Part shown: in pieces, positions 16,857-25,180 of the stretch
Layout of the letters: every line of letters begins with the position of its first letter
Numbering within the stretch: position 1 is the first letter of the stretch
Assembly: GCA_035430165.1 (NCBI GenBank)
Contig: DAOMGE010000010.1
Coordinates: forward strand, 1-64,000
Length of the DNA stretch: 64,000 nt
Reading direction: 5' to 3'
DNA from: UBA7239 sp035430165
Lineage (GTDB): Bacteria > Pseudomonadota > Gammaproteobacteria > Pseudomonadales > UBA7239
The notes under the pieces: generated by a model
Seen by the model: the letters and a program-made list of their open reading frames with translations, nothing else
Database searches by the model: none
Told to the model about the DNA's origin: nothing
Made by a program: the position numbers and the translations under genes

Positions 16857-17498
16857 TCAGTGCAGGCCAGAGATATAGTTGGCCACTGCCTCTACTTCCC
16901 TATCACTCATGCGCGCCACACCATCACGCATGATACGCGTGTCGCCATCATTGCGTCGGCCCTTGTCGGTATACTCTGCACCGGCACGGAAATCTTTCAA
17001 TTGCTTGGCAATGTAATCCGCATGCTGGCCACCCAGTTTCGGGAAACCTGCCGGTGCATTACCTGCTCCCGTCGGTGAGTGGCAGCCGATACAGGCAGGC
17101 AAGCCGACTTCCTTGTTGCCCGCACGATAAATTTTTTCACCCAGGGCCAGCAACTCCTTGTCATCCTTGGCACCAGACAATCCCATCGTCTGGCTGGAAA
17201 AATACGCTGCGATATTTTCCATATCAGTTTTGCTGAGGTTGGTCAGTTGGCCTGTCATCTCGGGCACCACACGCAACTTGCCCTCCTTGATATCTTCCAT
17301 CTGTTTGACCAGATACTTTTCACTCTGGCCAGCCAGCTTGGGAAAGTTCGGGGCCATGCTGTTGCCATCTGCACCGTGGCAGGCAGCGCATGCCGTAGTG
17401 AGTGCCTTGCCTGCAGCGGCATCACCCGCCATAGCAGGTGCCGCAGCAATCAGGCCAAGACCGAGGACAATCAGGCTTTTACCAATCAGGGATTTCAT
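16857..17498 (-). CDS. Di-heme cytochrome c4
   Basis: 213 residues. Signal peptide at 1-24 (ending APAMA), then two homologous cytochrome c domains with heme-binding CAACH (about residue 35) and CIGCH (about 140). Axial methionines are plausible in EMTGQL and MRDGVARM. Periplasmic electron carrier, probably to terminal oxidases. The open frame extends upstream to 17852 across engB, but the signal peptide fixes the ATG at 17498. Divergent from engB. Confidence 0.92.
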   Translation of the reverse strand: MKSLIGKSLIVLGLGLIAAAPAMAGDAAAGKALTTACAACHGADGNSMAPNFPKLAGQSEKYLVKQMEDIKEGKLRVVPEMTGQLTNLSKTDMENIAAYFSSQTMGLSGAKDDKELLALGEKIYRAGNKEVGLPACIGCHSPTGAGNAPAGFPKLGGQHADYIAKQLKDFRAGAEYTDKGRRNDGDTRIMRDGVARMSDREVEAVANYISGLH

Positions 17499-17613
17499 GA
17501 GTACATCACATCCAATGGGTTGCAGTTTATACGTGGGTTTACGGGACGAACTCGCGTGCCCATAAAAAAGCTGCGGCATTATATACTGCCCTCCCGCTGA
17601 ACGGTAGAAACCC

Positions 17614-18267
17614 ATGTCAGGTAGCAACACAACCGTGTCCACAACATTGCCAACGCCCGGTCTGGCAGACTTCCGGCGCACGCGCTTCCTCACCAGTGCC
17701 GCTCGCGTGTCCCAATGCCCGCCCGACACAGGGGCCGAGGTCGCTTTTGCCGGACGTTCCAATGCAGGCAAATCGAGTTGCATCAATGTGCTCACCGATA
17801 ATGGCCATCTGGCAAGGACCAGCAAGACACCGGGCCGCACCCAGCTTCTCAATTTCTTTGCAGTGGATGAGGAGGCCCGACAACGGCTGGTCGACCTGCC
17901 TGGCTATGGTTATGCCAAGGTTTCCCATGCCACCAAAGCGGAATGGCAACTCCATCTGGAAGACTATCTACGGAACAGGCAGACCCTGAAGGGATTGGTG
18001 CTTTTGATGGACATCCGCCACCCACTGAAAGAGTTTGACTGCAATATGCTGGACTGGGCAAAAGCCGCGAAACTGCCCGTGCATTGCGTCCTGACAAAGG
18101 CAGACAAACTCAACCGCGGACCGGCAAAACAGGTTTTTTTCCAGATACAGAACATGCTGCGTGAACACGGATTTGAAAATACAGCCAGCGCACAATTGTT
18201 ATCCGCCCCCTCGAAAGAGGGAATAGAAGAGTTGGCCACTGTCCTTGGCACATGGCTGCAAGCCTAG
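17614..18267 (+). CDS. engB: Ribosome biogenesis GTPase EngB/YsxC
   Basis: 217 residues. Single-domain GTPase required for 50S subunit maturation. G1 GRSNAGKSS, G3 DLPGYGYAK, G4 TKADKL, and the switch region KTPGRTQLLNFF. It is about 115 bp from the divergent cytochrome c4, the arrangement known from Pseudomonas. Confidence 0.95.
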   Translation: MSGSNTTVSTTLPTPGLADFRRTRFLTSAARVSQCPPDTGAEVAFAGRSNAGKSSCINVLTDNGHLARTSKTPGRTQLLNFFAVDEEARQRLVDLPGYGYAKVSHATKAEWQLHLEDYLRNRQTLKGLVLLMDIRHPLKEFDCNMLDWAKAAKLPVHCVLTKADKLNRGPAKQVFFQIQNMLREHGFENTASAQLLSAPSKEGIEELATVLGTWLQA

Positions 18268-18334
18268 TATTGCCACAACCCTTTACACCAAACATGCCAG
18301 TGCTTACAGTAGCTTTAACTTAACGGGAACGCCC

Positions 18335-19045
18335 ATGAAATCGACAAAGACTTCTCATCCTGTATCAAAAGCCGCTTCAACGCTGTCACTCGCTATGACC
18401 CTGGGAATCTCGGGATATCTGTTCAGTGCCCTGCCGGCGTCTGCTACATCAACAGACCAGATCCGCATGGTTCGCTACATAAATGCCCAGGGTGTGAGGG
18501 TAACCAGCCAGGATATCCCTGCAGAATTCGCAAAAAAAGGCTACGAGATTGTCAATCTCAACGGCAAGGTGTTACAGACCATCCCGCCTGAACTCACCCC
18601 CGAAGAACGCGAGAAAGCCGAGAAAGAGAAAAAGAACAAGCTTAACGAAGCCCAGCAACAGGAAGCTGACAAGCAGATGTTGCTACGCTACAGCAATATC
18701 AATGAAGTGAAAAATGCCAAACTTCGCAGGATCGGCGAAATCAGCAGCAAACTCAAAATGCTCGAATCAAACCAGTCGACCCTGAAACAACAGCTGGAGA
18801 TTGAACAACAAAAAGCAGCCGGCTTTGAGCGCAGTGGCAGACCCGTAGCGCCCGTTGTTCTCCAGCGCATAGATACCATTTCCCAGGAAATAAAAAGTAC
18901 GGATACCCAGATTGCTGCCCGCAAGCAAGAGATAGACGCAGAAACTGCTCGTTTTGACCAGGAAATACAGCGCTTCAGTTATCTGGAAAGTCTGCAGAAA
19001 ACCGGCGCGGCACCCGCAGCCGAGCCGGCACCTGCTACAAAATAA
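18335..19045 (+). CDS. Exported coiled-coil protein, DUF4124-like
   Basis: 236 residues, unknown function. Hydrophobic signal-like segment at about 18-42 (ending LPASA), then a short domain with RMVRYINAQGVRVTSQDIP and KKGYEIVNLNGKVLQTIPPELTPEE, typical of DUF4124-like envelope proteins. Residues about 105-225 are charged and predicted coiled coil (EREKAEKEKKNKLNEAQQQ, later KSTDTQIAARKQEID). The upstream part of the open frame, inside the engB end, is ignored because the signal peptide starts at the ATG at 18335. Convergent with slmA. Confidence 0.75.
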   Translation: MKSTKTSHPVSKAASTLSLAMTLGISGYLFSALPASATSTDQIRMVRYINAQGVRVTSQDIPAEFAKKGYEIVNLNGKVLQTIPPELTPEEREKAEKEKKNKLNEAQQQEADKQMLLRYSNINEVKNAKLRRIGEISSKLKMLESNQSTLKQQLEIEQQKAAGFERSGRPVAPVVLQRIDTISQEIKSTDTQIAARKQEIDAETARFDQEIQRFSYLESLQKTGAAPAAEPAPATK

Positions 19046-19065
19046 GCACGGACCGTGTGAGCGGT

Positions 19066-19698
19066 CTATTTATTGTCAAATGCTGACTGCCTGGGAGTAA
19101 ACACGCCTGCTGACAGGGCTTGCCATTGTTCTTGCCAGCCCTCGGTTGGCAGTTGCCGGAATCCACTGCGTGCATACTGGCTGATCTTGCCATCCAGCAC
19201 AGCGACCAGTAACGACGCGGATGCAGAAGGCGCGGCTACCGTGCGAAGATTTTCCCGCACTTCTGCCTCGCGCAATATTTGCCTGAATTGCGCATTCAGC
19301 CGGTCAAAAAACTGCGTCATACGAAGCCGCAATTTGTCACGCTCGCCCACCAGCGCATCGCCATAAAGAATCCGGGCCAGCCCCGGGTTCTTTTCAGTAA
19401 ACGATAAAACCAGCCACAGGATTTTTTCACAACGCTGCACACACGTCAGGTCTTCTTCCATGATGCGCGCCACTCGCGCAAAGACAGCCTCTTCAATAAA
19501 CTCGATGAGACTCTCGAACATTTTATATTTGCTTGGAAAATGACGATAAAGCGCCGCCTCGGACACTCCCACCGTTTTCGCCAGATTTGCCGTTGTAATC
19601 ACCTCGCCCGGATGCAATTCCAACATGTGGGCAAGCGACTGCAAGATTTGCTGCTTGCGCGGGATCTTTTCTTTTCCATGTGCTTCCGTGTCTGGCAT
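19066..19698 (-). CDS. slmA: Nucleoid occlusion factor SlmA (TetR family)
   Basis: 210 residues. DNA-binding protein that blocks FtsZ ring assembly over the nucleoid. N-terminal helix-turn-helix ITTANLAKTVGVSEAALYRHFPSKYKMFESLI, followed by the SlmA-specific helical domain with IEEAVFARVARIM and the C-terminal DGKISQYARSGF. It begins 2 nt past the argB stop, so it is translated from the same message. Confidence 0.94.
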   Translation of the reverse strand: MPDTEAHGKEKIPRKQQILQSLAHMLELHPGEVITTANLAKTVGVSEAALYRHFPSKYKMFESLIEFIEEAVFARVARIMEEDLTCVQRCEKILWLVLSFTEKNPGLARILYGDALVGERDKLRLRMTQFFDRLNAQFRQILREAEVRENLRTVAAPSASASLLVAVLDGKISQYARSGFRQLPTEGWQEQWQALSAGVFTPRQSAFDNK

Positions 19699-19700
19699 AT

Positions 19701-20591
19701 TCAGGATTCCTGCCTGGTATTGGTAATCAATGTACCCACACCGGTGTCAGTAAATATTTCAAGCAGAACTGCATGCTCTAGACGACCATCAATAATATGG
19801 GAACTGGCCACGCCGCCCTTTACTGCTTCCAGTGCGCACTGGATTTTAGGCAACATACCACCGTAAATGGTGCCATCATCAATCAACGCATCAACCTGCG
19901 CTGTGGACAAGCCCGTCAACACAGTGCCTGACTTGTCCTGCAGACCCGCAACATTGGTCAACAAAACCAGCTTCTCTGCATGTAACGCTTCAGCAACCTT
20001 CCCTGCTACCAGATCGGCATTGATGTTGTAACTCTGGCCATCCACACCCACGCCAACCGGCGCGATAACCGGAATAAATCCACCGTCTACCAGCGTATCA
20101 ATGACATCGCGATTGACTGCTTCGATCTCTCCGACAAAACCGATATCCAGTTGTTTGCCCGCATCATCCAGAAACATTTTTCTCGCGCGAATAAGATTTC
20201 CATCCTTACCCGTAATCCCGATTGCCTTGCCTCCTGCCTGATTGAGTAAACTGACAATCGCCTTGTTCACTGTACCTCCCAGCACCATTTCAACCACATC
20301 CATAGTGGCAGTATCCGTAACACGCATCCCGGCAATAAATTCTGAAGCGATTCCGAGCTTTTCCAGCAATGCGCCTATCTGGGGCCCGCCACCATGCACC
20401 ACAACTGGATTAATGCCGACAAGCTTCATCAACACAATATCGTCTGCAAAACTTTTTGTGAGGTCATCATCGATCATCGCATTGCCGCCATATTTGACGA
20501 CGATGGTTTTTCCTACAAAGCGACGAATATAGGGCAGCGCTTCCGTCAGTACATTGGCTATGTTCAAGGCTTCAGTGCGTGTCAATGTCAT
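19701..20591 (-). CDS. argB: Acetylglutamate kinase
   Basis: 296 residues. Second step of arginine biosynthesis, phosphorylation of N-acetylglutamate. VVKYGGNAM nucleotide loop, VHGGGPQIG substrate loop, and C-terminal GGMLPKIQCALEAVKGGV. Located between algC and slmA, as in Pseudomonas relatives. It starts 31 nt after the algC stop. Confidence 0.96.
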   Translation of the reverse strand: MTLTRTEALNIANVLTEALPYIRRFVGKTIVVKYGGNAMIDDDLTKSFADDIVLMKLVGINPVVVHGGGPQIGALLEKLGIASEFIAGMRVTDTATMDVVEMVLGGTVNKAIVSLLNQAGGKAIGITGKDGNLIRARKMFLDDAGKQLDIGFVGEIEAVNRDVIDTLVDGGFIPVIAPVGVGVDGQSYNINADLVAGKVAEALHAEKLVLLTNVAGLQDKSGTVLTGLSTAQVDALIDDGTIYGGMLPKIQCALEAVKGGVASSHIIDGRLEHAVLLEIFTDTGVGTLITNTRQES

Positions 20592-20622
20592 ACAAGATCC
20601 AGGATAAATTTAATAGATTTCA

Positions 20623-23091
20623 TCAAAACGGGAGCCGCAAGCCTTTATCAACCTGCATCAATTGTTGCCTGAATACATGCTGCACAGTAGCCAGCGTCTC
20701 CTGGTCATCCGCCTCAAAACGCAATGTCAGTGCGGCGGATGTATTGGATGCCCTCACCAGACCCCAGCCCTTGGCAAAATCCACGCGGATACCATCAAGC
20801 GTTGTGCATTTACCATTGCCCCATTCACCTTTTTCAACAAGGCGTTCGATAATCGAGAACTTTTTCTCTTCAGGCACGGCAATACGTATCTCCGGAGTAC
20901 TCGCACTATCGGGAAATGCTGCGAAAATGCCGTCCAGATCCTGATCCCGGATTGACATGATTTCCAATAAACGCGCGCTGGCATACATGCCATCATCAAA
21001 CCCGTACCAACGCTCCTTGAAGAAAATATGCCCGCTGAGCTCACCGCCCAACAACGCACCGGACTCGATCATCTTGTTCTTGATATGTGAATGTCCGCTT
21101 TTCCACATCACCGGACGACCACCGTAACTACTGATCAATGCATTGAGTCGGCGCGTGCATTTCACATCGAAGACAACATCGGAGCCGGGATTGCGCGAGA
21201 CAATGTCCTTGGCAAACAACATCAACAACAGATCGGGCAGGATAATTTTGCCTGTGGCCGTGACCACTGTCAGCCTGTCGCCATCACCATCCAGGGCAAT
21301 GCCAAGATCGGCATTCTCGCTTTGCACCTTTGCAACGAGATCTGACAAATTCTCCATAACACTGGGATCTGGCGCATGATTGGGAAATGAACCGTCAATA
21401 TCGCAATACAGGCGAACTACATCACAACCCAGTTCTTCCAGCAGCCGCGGCGCAACATTACCCGCAATACCATTGCCACAATCCAGAACCACTTTGTAGC
21501 TTCCCGCCAGAACAATATCATTTGCCACATGCGACACATAGGCAGGCACGATATCAAGCTGACTCACTTCGCCCTGACCTTCCGCAAAATCACTCGCCTT
21601 CACCCGTGCAAGTAACTTCTGGATTTCTTCACTGGCCAGTGTGTGGTTATCAATCACCATCTTGAAGCCATTATCTGCGGCCGGATTATGGCTCGCAGTA
21701 ACCATGATGCCACTCGTCGCATGCTGGACGGTGTTTGCCGCAAAATACATCAACGGGGTAGGAACATTGCCAAGGTCAATAACGTTGCAACCACTCTCAA
21801 GTAACCCTTGCTGCACTGCTGCTTTCAGGCGAGGCGTCGACAACCTGCCATCGCCGGCCAGAAGGACATTCTGCTGCCCATGCTCACGGCATTCACTGCC
21901 AAATGCCCGACCGATACGGTGCGCAACCTCATCACTGATTTCCGCTTCAGCATTGCCACGAATATCGTAATCACGGAATATGCTGGCAGAAATATCAAAG
22001 ACCTCCTGCTTCAGGATTTTTGTCGGCGCATCATCTTTTACAGATGTCCGCCTGAAATCAAGAAAGTCCTCCCCTTCGTCCAGATCCAGGACATCCGTAT
22101 TCTGGAATAACGGATCTGCCTGCTCCTGATTATCCTGTTTTTCCAATTCATCCAGTTCCAGCGAATCACCAGACAAGCTTGCCTTGTCAATCTTGCGCGC
22201 CGCTTTTATCTGGATAGGTGTTACATGCTCTTCTTCCGCTTTTGCAGAATGAATACGTGTTCGCTTGTGTACAAACATTAGCGCTAACAAACTGGAGATA
22301 ATTGCCAAAGCCTGCGCAGAAAAAAGCAGCATCGGAGAAACAATTGCATCCTTGAGCAACTGTGTTCCAAGTACAATTTGCACATTCCAGTGCGGAGTGC
22401 TGGTTTTGATATTGTCTCCCATTCCTCTGGACTCACCATTTTCACCCAGAGAAAAAACTTTCATTGCATTTTGTTGGTCAAATTTCTGGTAAAAGATAGT
22501 CTGCGCCTGTTCCGGAGCAACCTGCAGCAGGCTATTTTTGAAAACCTGCACATTAAACACAGCTATCAGATAACCCAGAGCTTTACCATTTTCATTTTTG
22601 ACAGGCAGAATGACATCAAATAAAAACCGGTCATTTTCACGAAATGCTTCCGGGTATAATGGTGCACCCTGATCCGCCTTGCGCAAGCGGTCGATCTGGG
22701 AAAACCGCAGTCCTGCGGCAGCATAATTCGCGCCGGCAGGTATCAACTGCGCCTGAAGTATTTCAGGATTTGTTGCGCGCAGCTTGTCCACTGCAGACTG
22801 CAAAACATCCGGGGTGCCCTGTTGCAAAGCGGTATTCACGCCTGAATCAGGTAACACCAGTGCCGCCTGGAGATCACCCTGTATGCGGGCGACTTGCGCA
22901 TCAATTGAACGAGCCTGCTGCTCGGCAAGGCTATTGGCCATCTCCTTGATGTGACGGACATTGGCATCATTGAATATTCCGGGCAGCACCCCTACGGCTA
23001 TATATGCAACCACGCATATCACCAGGATTACTGCACCCACAATCAGTTTCTTGTGCTGTTGCGCTTTTGTTAATTGTTTCGTATCGCTCAC
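20623..23091 (-). CDS. algC: Phosphomannomutase/phosphoglucomutase AlgC, long membrane-anchored form
   Basis: 822 residues. The catalytic part starts near residue 370 (ASIFRDYDIRGNAEAEISDE) and has the phosphoserine loop TASHNP, the metal-binding DGDGDRL, the sugar-binding GGELSGH and the terminal phosphate-binding RASNTSAALTLRFEA. Ahead of it is an extension with a transmembrane helix at about 16-37, a periplasmic region of about 200 residues, a second helix near 245-268 and a charged linker. Standard AlgC is about 460 residues; the long form is known in pseudomonads. It supplies mannose-1-P or glucose-1-P for polysaccharide and LPS synthesis. It lies 57 nt after coaBC; dut, normally between them, is missing. 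Confidence 0.93.
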   Translation of the reverse strand: MSDTKQLTKAQQHKKLIVGAVILVICVVAYIAVGVLPGIFNDANVRHIKEMANSLAEQQARSIDAQVARIQGDLQAALVLPDSGVNTALQQGTPDVLQSAVDKLRATNPEILQAQLIPAGANYAAAGLRFSQIDRLRKADQGAPLYPEAFRENDRFLFDVILPVKNENGKALGYLIAVFNVQVFKNSLLQVAPEQAQTIFYQKFDQQNAMKVFSLGENGESRGMGDNIKTSTPHWNVQIVLGTQLLKDAIVSPMLLFSAQALAIISSLLALMFVHKRTRIHSAKAEEEHVTPIQIKAARKIDKASLSGDSLELDELEKQDNQEQADPLFQNTDVLDLDEGEDFLDFRRTSVKDDAPTKILKQEVFDISASIFRDYDIRGNAEAEISDEVAHRIGRAFGSECREHGQQNVLLAGDGRLSTPRLKAAVQQGLLESGCNVIDLGNVPTPLMYFAANTVQHATSGIMVTASHNPAADNGFKMVIDNHTLASEEIQKLLARVKASDFAEGQGEVSQLDIVPAYVSHVANDIVLAGSYKVVLDCGNGIAGNVAPRLLEELGCDVVRLYCDIDGSFPNHAPDPSVMENLSDLVAKVQSENADLGIALDGDGDRLTVVTATGKIILPDLLLMLFAKDIVSRNPGSDVVFDVKCTRRLNALISSYGGRPVMWKSGHSHIKNKMIESGALLGGELSGHIFFKERWYGFDDGMYASARLLEIMSIRDQDLDGIFAAFPDSASTPEIRIAVPEEKKFSIIERLVEKGEWGNGKCTTLDGIRVDFAKGWGLVRASNTSAALTLRFEADDQETLATVQHVFRQQLMQVDKGLRLPF

Positions 23092-23148
23092 GCTGTTTTT
23101 ATCTCCAAAAAAACTGGCGTTCCGGCAGCCTCACCATGAACACAAGCA

Positions 23149-24351
23149 CTATGCCAATAGTAATGCCGCCAACTTGTCGACCAGCCTGACTGCCAATTGC
23201 GCCTTGCCCATTTTCTCGAAAATTGCACTACCATTTTGCCAATACACTGTAACTGCATTTTCGTCACTGCCGAAACCGATATCTTCACGACTGACATCAT
23301 TGGCAATAATCATATCGAGTTTCTTTTTTCGCATCTTGTCACGCGCATAGCGCTCGACATCATCGGTCTCCGCCGCAAAACCAACAGTAAACGGGGCGTC
23401 AGGCAAATTGGCCACTTCGGCAACAATATCCGGATTCCTGACCAACTCCAGAACCATGGATGTCTCCGCGCCTTTCTTGATCTTGCTTGTTGCAACACGT
23501 GCCGGACGAAAATCAGCAACGGCTGCCGATGCTATCACCACGTCCATGTCGGCTACTCGCGCCATCACCGCATCGTGCATATCCTGCGCACTCACCACAT
23601 CAATGCGCTGCACGCGCGCGGGTGTGGGCAGCAATACCGGACCCGCGATCAGTGTGGTAATGGCACCTGCATCCGCGCAGGCCCTTGCCAGGGCAAAACC
23701 CATCTTGCCCGAGCTGTGATTGCTGATATAACGAACGGGATCTACTGCTTCGCGGGTAGGGCCAGCGGTGATCAGCACGCGTTTACCTGCAAGCAGTCCT
23801 GATTCAAAACATCCGGCTAACCTGTTGGCAAGCTCGTCTACTTCCAGCATACGGCCAGGGCCTGTGTCGCCGCAGGCCTGCACACCTTCTGCCGGCCCCC
23901 ATAAGGCCAGTCCCCGCTGCTGTAGCAACGTCACATTGGCCTGTGTAGCCGCATTTCGCCACATCGCCTGATTCATGGCTGGCGCCACCAATACGGGTGC
24001 ACTCGTTGCGAGACACAGCGTCGTCAGCAAGTCATCGCCCTGGCCCTGCGCCAGTCTGGCAATAAAATCTGCCGTAGCAGGTGCAACCAGAACCACATCC
24101 GCCCAGCGGGCCAGCGCAATATGTCCCATACCTGCCTCGGCTGCCGGATCCAGCAGTTCGGTATGCACAGGGTGACCCGAAAGCGCCTGCAAGGTAAGCG
24201 GCGTAATAAATTCCGTGGCAGCGCGTGTCATGACCACGCGCACCGAGGCACCACAATCCTGCAAGCGGCGCACCAGTTCTGCAGCCTTGTAGGCAGCAAT
24301 TCCACCGGTGATACCCAATAAAATTTGTCGATTAGCGAGAGAGCTCAACAT
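23149..24351 (-). CDS. coaBC: Bifunctional phosphopantothenoylcysteine decarboxylase/synthetase
   Basis: 400 residues. Two successive steps of coenzyme A synthesis. The CoaC half (about 1-185) has LLGITGGIAAYKAAELVRRL, the APAMN motif and the active-site HIALARWAD region. The CoaB half (about 190-400) begins VLITAGPTREAVDPVRYISN and contains AAVADFRP and the KIKK stretch. First gene of the coaBC-algC-argB-slmA unit and divergent from radC. Confidence 0.96.
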   Translation of the reverse strand: MLSSLANRQILLGITGGIAAYKAAELVRRLQDCGASVRVVMTRAATEFITPLTLQALSGHPVHTELLDPAAEAGMGHIALARWADVVLVAPATADFIARLAQGQGDDLLTTLCLATSAPVLVAPAMNQAMWRNAATQANVTLLQQRGLALWGPAEGVQACGDTGPGRMLEVDELANRLAGCFESGLLAGKRVLITAGPTREAVDPVRYISNHSSGKMGFALARACADAGAITTLIAGPVLLPTPARVQRIDVVSAQDMHDAVMARVADMDVVIASAAVADFRPARVATSKIKKGAETSMVLELVRNPDIVAEVANLPDAPFTVGFAAETDDVERYARDKMRKKKLDMIIANDVSREDIGFGSDENAVTVYWQNGSAIFEKMGKAQLAVRLVDKLAALLLA

Positions 24352-24463
24352 GATGGACTACCGGCTCCCGGGACAGCCTGAAAAATCGTTGCTAAGATAG
24401 CACCACCGCAAGTAATTGCGTAGCCAAAACATAAAGCTAGCACCCACTGACAAGGATGTTCAG

Positions 24464-25138
24464 ATGCGTATATCAGAATGGCCCGAACTTGAGCGGCCTC
24501 GCGAAAAACTACTCGCCACAGGCGCGTCCACCCTGTCCGACGCCGAGCTGCTTGCCATTTTTTTGCGCACCGGCACACGCGGCAAAACAGCTGTAGATCT
24601 TGCACGGGAGTTGCTGAATGAATTTGGCGGGTTACGACAACTCCTGCAAGCCGACCAGAAGGTTTTTTGTGCAAAAAACGGTCTCGGCACTGCCAGCTTC
24701 GCCCAGCTACAGGCCGTACTGGAAATGTCACGCCGTCACCTGCTCGAGACCATCCAGCGCGATGCCGTCCTGAACAGCCCATCAGAAGTCCGACACTACC
24801 TTAAAGCCAGGATGCGAGATTACAGGCGCGAGGTGTTTCTCTGCCTGTTCCTTGACACACAGCACCGCGTGATTTGTGCTGAAGAGCTGTTCATGGGCAC
24901 CATCGACAGCAGTAGTGTCTACCCCAGGGAGGTGGTGCAGCGCGCACTGGCCGTCAATGCGGCGGCCGTGATTTTTGCACACAACCATCCATCAGGCATT
25001 GCCGAACCCAGCCAGGCAGACGAGCGCATCACCCTGAGACTGCGCGATGCACTGGCCATAGTCGACGTACATGTCCTGGATCACATGATCGTCGGCGACT
25101 GCAATGTTATCTCCATGGCAGAACGGGGGTTGCTGTAG
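24464..25138 (+). CDS. radC: RadC-family JAMM-domain protein
   Basis: 224 residues. N-terminal helix-hairpin-helix part (ERPREKLLATGASTLSDAEL) and C-terminal JAB1/MPN-like metallo-domain with the metal ligands HNHPSG...PSQAD. Linked historically to DNA repair, though the biochemical role is unsettled. The ATG at 24464, with AGGA about 10 nt upstream, gives the standard start MRISEWPELERPREKLL. In many relatives radC is directly followed by rpmB-rpmG; here a minus-strand signalling pair intervenes. Confidence 0.92.
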   Translation: MRISEWPELERPREKLLATGASTLSDAELLAIFLRTGTRGKTAVDLARELLNEFGGLRQLLQADQKVFCAKNGLGTASFAQLQAVLEMSRRHLLETIQRDAVLNSPSEVRHYLKARMRDYRREVFLCLFLDTQHRVICAEELFMGTIDSSSVYPREVVQRALAVNAAAVIFAHNHPSGIAEPSQADERITLRLRDALAIVDVHVLDHMIVGDCNVISMAERGLL

Positions 25139-25180
25139 AACCATTAGCCTGGCAAGTGCCAGCGATCAGCTCACAGCGAT

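Noticed and set aside
19051..19070. Short GACCG/CGGTC hairpin followed by TATTTATT after the DUF4124-like gene
   Set aside because: Only 5 bp and overlaps the slmA stop; too weak to call.
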